This document shows positions 62,656 to 64,000 of a stretch of DNA of 64,000 nucleotides, piece after piece. Source of the stretch: Candidatus Mycolicibacterium alkanivorans. Its GTDB lineage: Bacteria; Actinomycetota; Actinomycetes; Mycobacteriales; Mycobacteriaceae. The first letter of the stretch is position 1. The number at the start of each line of letters is the position of its first letter. A model generated the notes under the pieces. It worked only from the letters and a program-made list of their open reading frames with translations, was not told the origin of the DNA and searched no databases. The stretch spans positions 2,232,001 through 2,296,000 of the forward strand of contig NZ_JAIVFL010000001.1 of the NCBI RefSeq assembly GCF_022760805.1. The letters run 5' to 3'. The translations under genes and the position numbers were made by a program.

Positions 62656-63777
62656 ATGAGCGCCAGCCGTTTCCCGTCCGATGTGTACGCCCACCGGCTC
62701 AAAGCCGCCGCGGCCGCCGCCGACCAGGCGGGGGTGGCGGGCCTGGTGGTGACGCCGGGTTATGACCTGCGCTACCTGCTGGGCTCGCGGGCGCAGACCT
62801 TCGAGCGGCTGACCGCCCTGGTGATTCCGGCCGGTGGCGCGCCGGTCGTGGTGGTCCCGCGGCTGGAGTTGGCGGCGCTGCGGGAGTCCGCGGCCGGCGA
62901 CCTCGGCCTTGTGGTGCGGGACTGGGCGGACGGCGAGAACCCCTACGACATCGTGGCCGACGCCCTCGGCGGGCAGGCGCGGGCCGCGGTGACCGACTCG
63001 ATGCCCGCACTGCACCTGCTGCCGCTGGCCAAGAGGTTGGGCGCGGTACCGGTACTGGCCACCGACGTGCTGCGCTCGCTGCGGATGCACAAGGACCCGG
63101 CCGAGATCGAGGCGTTGCGCACGGCCGGTGCGGCAATCGACCGGGTACACGCGCGGGTGCCGGAGTTCCTGGTGCCCGGCCGCACGGAGGCGGATGTCGC
63201 CGCTGATATCACCAGAGCCATTGTGGCCGAGGGACATTCGGAGGCGGCTTTCGTCATCGTCGGTTCCGGGCCCAACGGGGCCGACCCGCACCACGAGTGC
63301 TCGGATCGGGTACTGCAGGCCGGTGACATCGTCGTCGTCGACATCGGCGGCCCAGTGGAGCCCGGCTACAACTCGGATTCCACCCGTACCTACAGCCTCG
63401 GCGAGCCAAGCGCGGAGATCGCCGAGCAATACGCGGTGCTGCAGCGTGCACAGGCCGCCGGGGTGGCGGCGGTCCGGCCGGGGGTGACGGCCGATCAGGT
63501 CGACGCCGCCGCCCGCGACGTGCTCGCCGACGCCGGACTGGGCGAGTACTTCGTGCACCGCACCGGCCACGGAATCGGGCTGTCGGTGCACGAGGAGCCC
63601 TACATCGTCGCGGGCAACGCCCTGCCGCTGGCCGAGGGCATGGCGTTCTCCGTCGAACCGGGCATCTACTTTCCGGGCCGCTGGGGTGCGCGCATCGAGG
63701 ACATCGTGATCGTCACCGCCGACGGGGCGCTGTCGGTCAACGGTCGCCCGCGTGAGCTGACCGTGGTGCCGATCTAG
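62656..63777 (+). CDS. pepE: M24-family aminopeptidase/prolidase (PepE-like)
   Basis: 373 residues. The N-terminal creatinase-type domain has GLVVTPGYDLRYLLGSRAQT and ALVIPAGGAPVVVVPRLE; the C-terminal pita-bread fold has all five metal ligands: VVVDIGGPVEPGYNSDSTRTY (two Asp), FVHRTGHGIGLSVHEEPYIV (His), AFSVEPGIYFPG (Glu) and RIEDIVIVT (Glu). ATG 62656; the frame is open earlier but without homology. Xaa-Pro cleavage is predicted. The gap 62487-62655 contains the divergent promoters. Confidence 0.9.
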   Translation: MSASRFPSDVYAHRLKAAAAAADQAGVAGLVVTPGYDLRYLLGSRAQTFERLTALVIPAGGAPVVVVPRLELAALRESAAGDLGLVVRDWADGENPYDIVADALGGQARAAVTDSMPALHLLPLAKRLGAVPVLATDVLRSLRMHKDPAEIEALRTAGAAIDRVHARVPEFLVPGRTEADVAADITRAIVAEGHSEAAFVIVGSGPNGADPHHECSDRVLQAGDIVVVDIGGPVEPGYNSDSTRTYSLGEPSAEIAEQYAVLQRAQAAGVAAVRPGVTADQVDAAARDVLADAGLGEYFVHRTGHGIGLSVHEEPYIVAGNALPLAEGMAFSVEPGIYFPGRWGARIEDIVIVTADGALSVNGRPRELTVVPI

Positions 63778-63866
63778 AGGTCGACGACCGCATCCTCGGT
63801 TGGCTGGGCGCAGCAGTTCAGCACAGTTCCCGCCGCTGGCGCGTCGATTGATCCTCGCCTCCGGGC

Positions 63867-64000
63867 TCAGATCTTGGAACGGTCCAGCAGGCCCGAGGAG
63901 CCCAGCACCCGTTCGACGTGGACCTCGACGACCACGCGGCGCGGGTTGACCCGCGGGGTGCGGTAGCGCTGCGCGTAGCGCAGTTCGGCGTCGCGGATCG
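63867..64000 (-). CDS. C-terminal end of an unidentified protein (runs off window)
   Basis: The last 44 codons of a minus-strand gene: [42 protein letters not shown]-stop. Codon usage has high G/C third positions and looks coding. I cannot place the family from so short a tail. The gene ends convergently 89 bp from pepE. Confidence 0.55.
   Translation of the reverse strand, partial: IRDAELRYAQRYRTPRVNPRRVVVEVHVERVLGSSGLLDRSKI

Overview
This window is high-GC actinobacterial chromosome and almost certainly mycobacterial. It carries Wag31, mycothiol ligase MshC, the Pup-proteasome genes (mpa, dop, pup, prcB, prcA, pafA), a 13E12/DUF222-HNH gene, MTB12-like antigens and very frequent GTG starts with 4-bp GTGA/ATGA overlaps. 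The gene order follows, from memory, the M. tuberculosis stretch ftsW (Rv2154c) to pepE (Rv2089c). The many extra genes suggest a fast-growing environmental Mycobacterium (Mycolicibacterium type); the species cannot be named from the sequence alone.

Layout. (1) 1-10.9 kb: division and cell-wall cluster ftsW-murG-murC-ftsQ-ftsZ-pgeF-yggS-like-sepF-yggT-wag31 plus a small membrane protein, all on +. These genes make lipid II, assemble the Z ring and anchor polar growth. (2) 10.9-17.9 kb: an accessory zone. It has a pyruvate-kinase-like gene, a scrap of [NiFe]-hydrogenase large subunit, a DUF417 protein, a broken VapBC pair, a shattered serine recombinase, and then a 2.8-kb islet flanked by an exact 20-bp direct repeat of the 3' end of tRNA-Leu(GAG). 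The islet holds an intact VapBC pair and a candidate ApeA/HEPN-like defence gene. (3) 17.9-31.5 kb: conserved housekeeping genes, including a PknH-sensor-type lipoprotein, an M20 peptidase, a PEBP, lppL-DUF5703-pyrD, uppP, a phosphatase, DUF3090/SCO1664 proteins, cysQ-mshC and a pair of acyl-CoA dehydrogenases. (4) 31.6-34.6 kb: a 13E12-type HNH gene, an IS3-type transposase remnant, a PAC2 protein, and a small ORF broken by one stop codon and coupled to metH. (5) 34.6-44.5 kb: metH, a HAD phosphatase, hisE-hisG, a DUF4126 protein, a RecB-type nuclease, trmI, DUF503, a frameshifted lppK and an MTB12-like protein.

(6) 44.6-59.6 kb: the pupylation-proteasome region mpa, dop, pup-prcB-prcA, then pafA-pafB-pafC, tatA-tatC and helY. 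A divergent DUF1023 hydrolase and an ESX-target-like small protein sit between prcA and pafA. Dop and PafA control Pup ligation, Mpa unfolds pupylated proteins into the PrcBA core, and PafBC is the adjacent WYL-type DNA-damage regulator. (7) 59.6-64 kb: a proline/glutamine-repeat DUF4333 protein, a nitrile-hydratase-like gene fragment, a MazEF-type pair with a palindromic operator candidate, a 5'-3' exonuclease, an M24 peptidase and the tail of an unidentified gene.

The best candidate for something undescribed is the tRNA-Leu islet at 15.0-17.8 kb, with its divergent ApeA-like HEPN protein and a possible 71-residue partner. The window is also rich in recently broken genes. No CRISPR array, rRNA or recognised riboswitch was seen.
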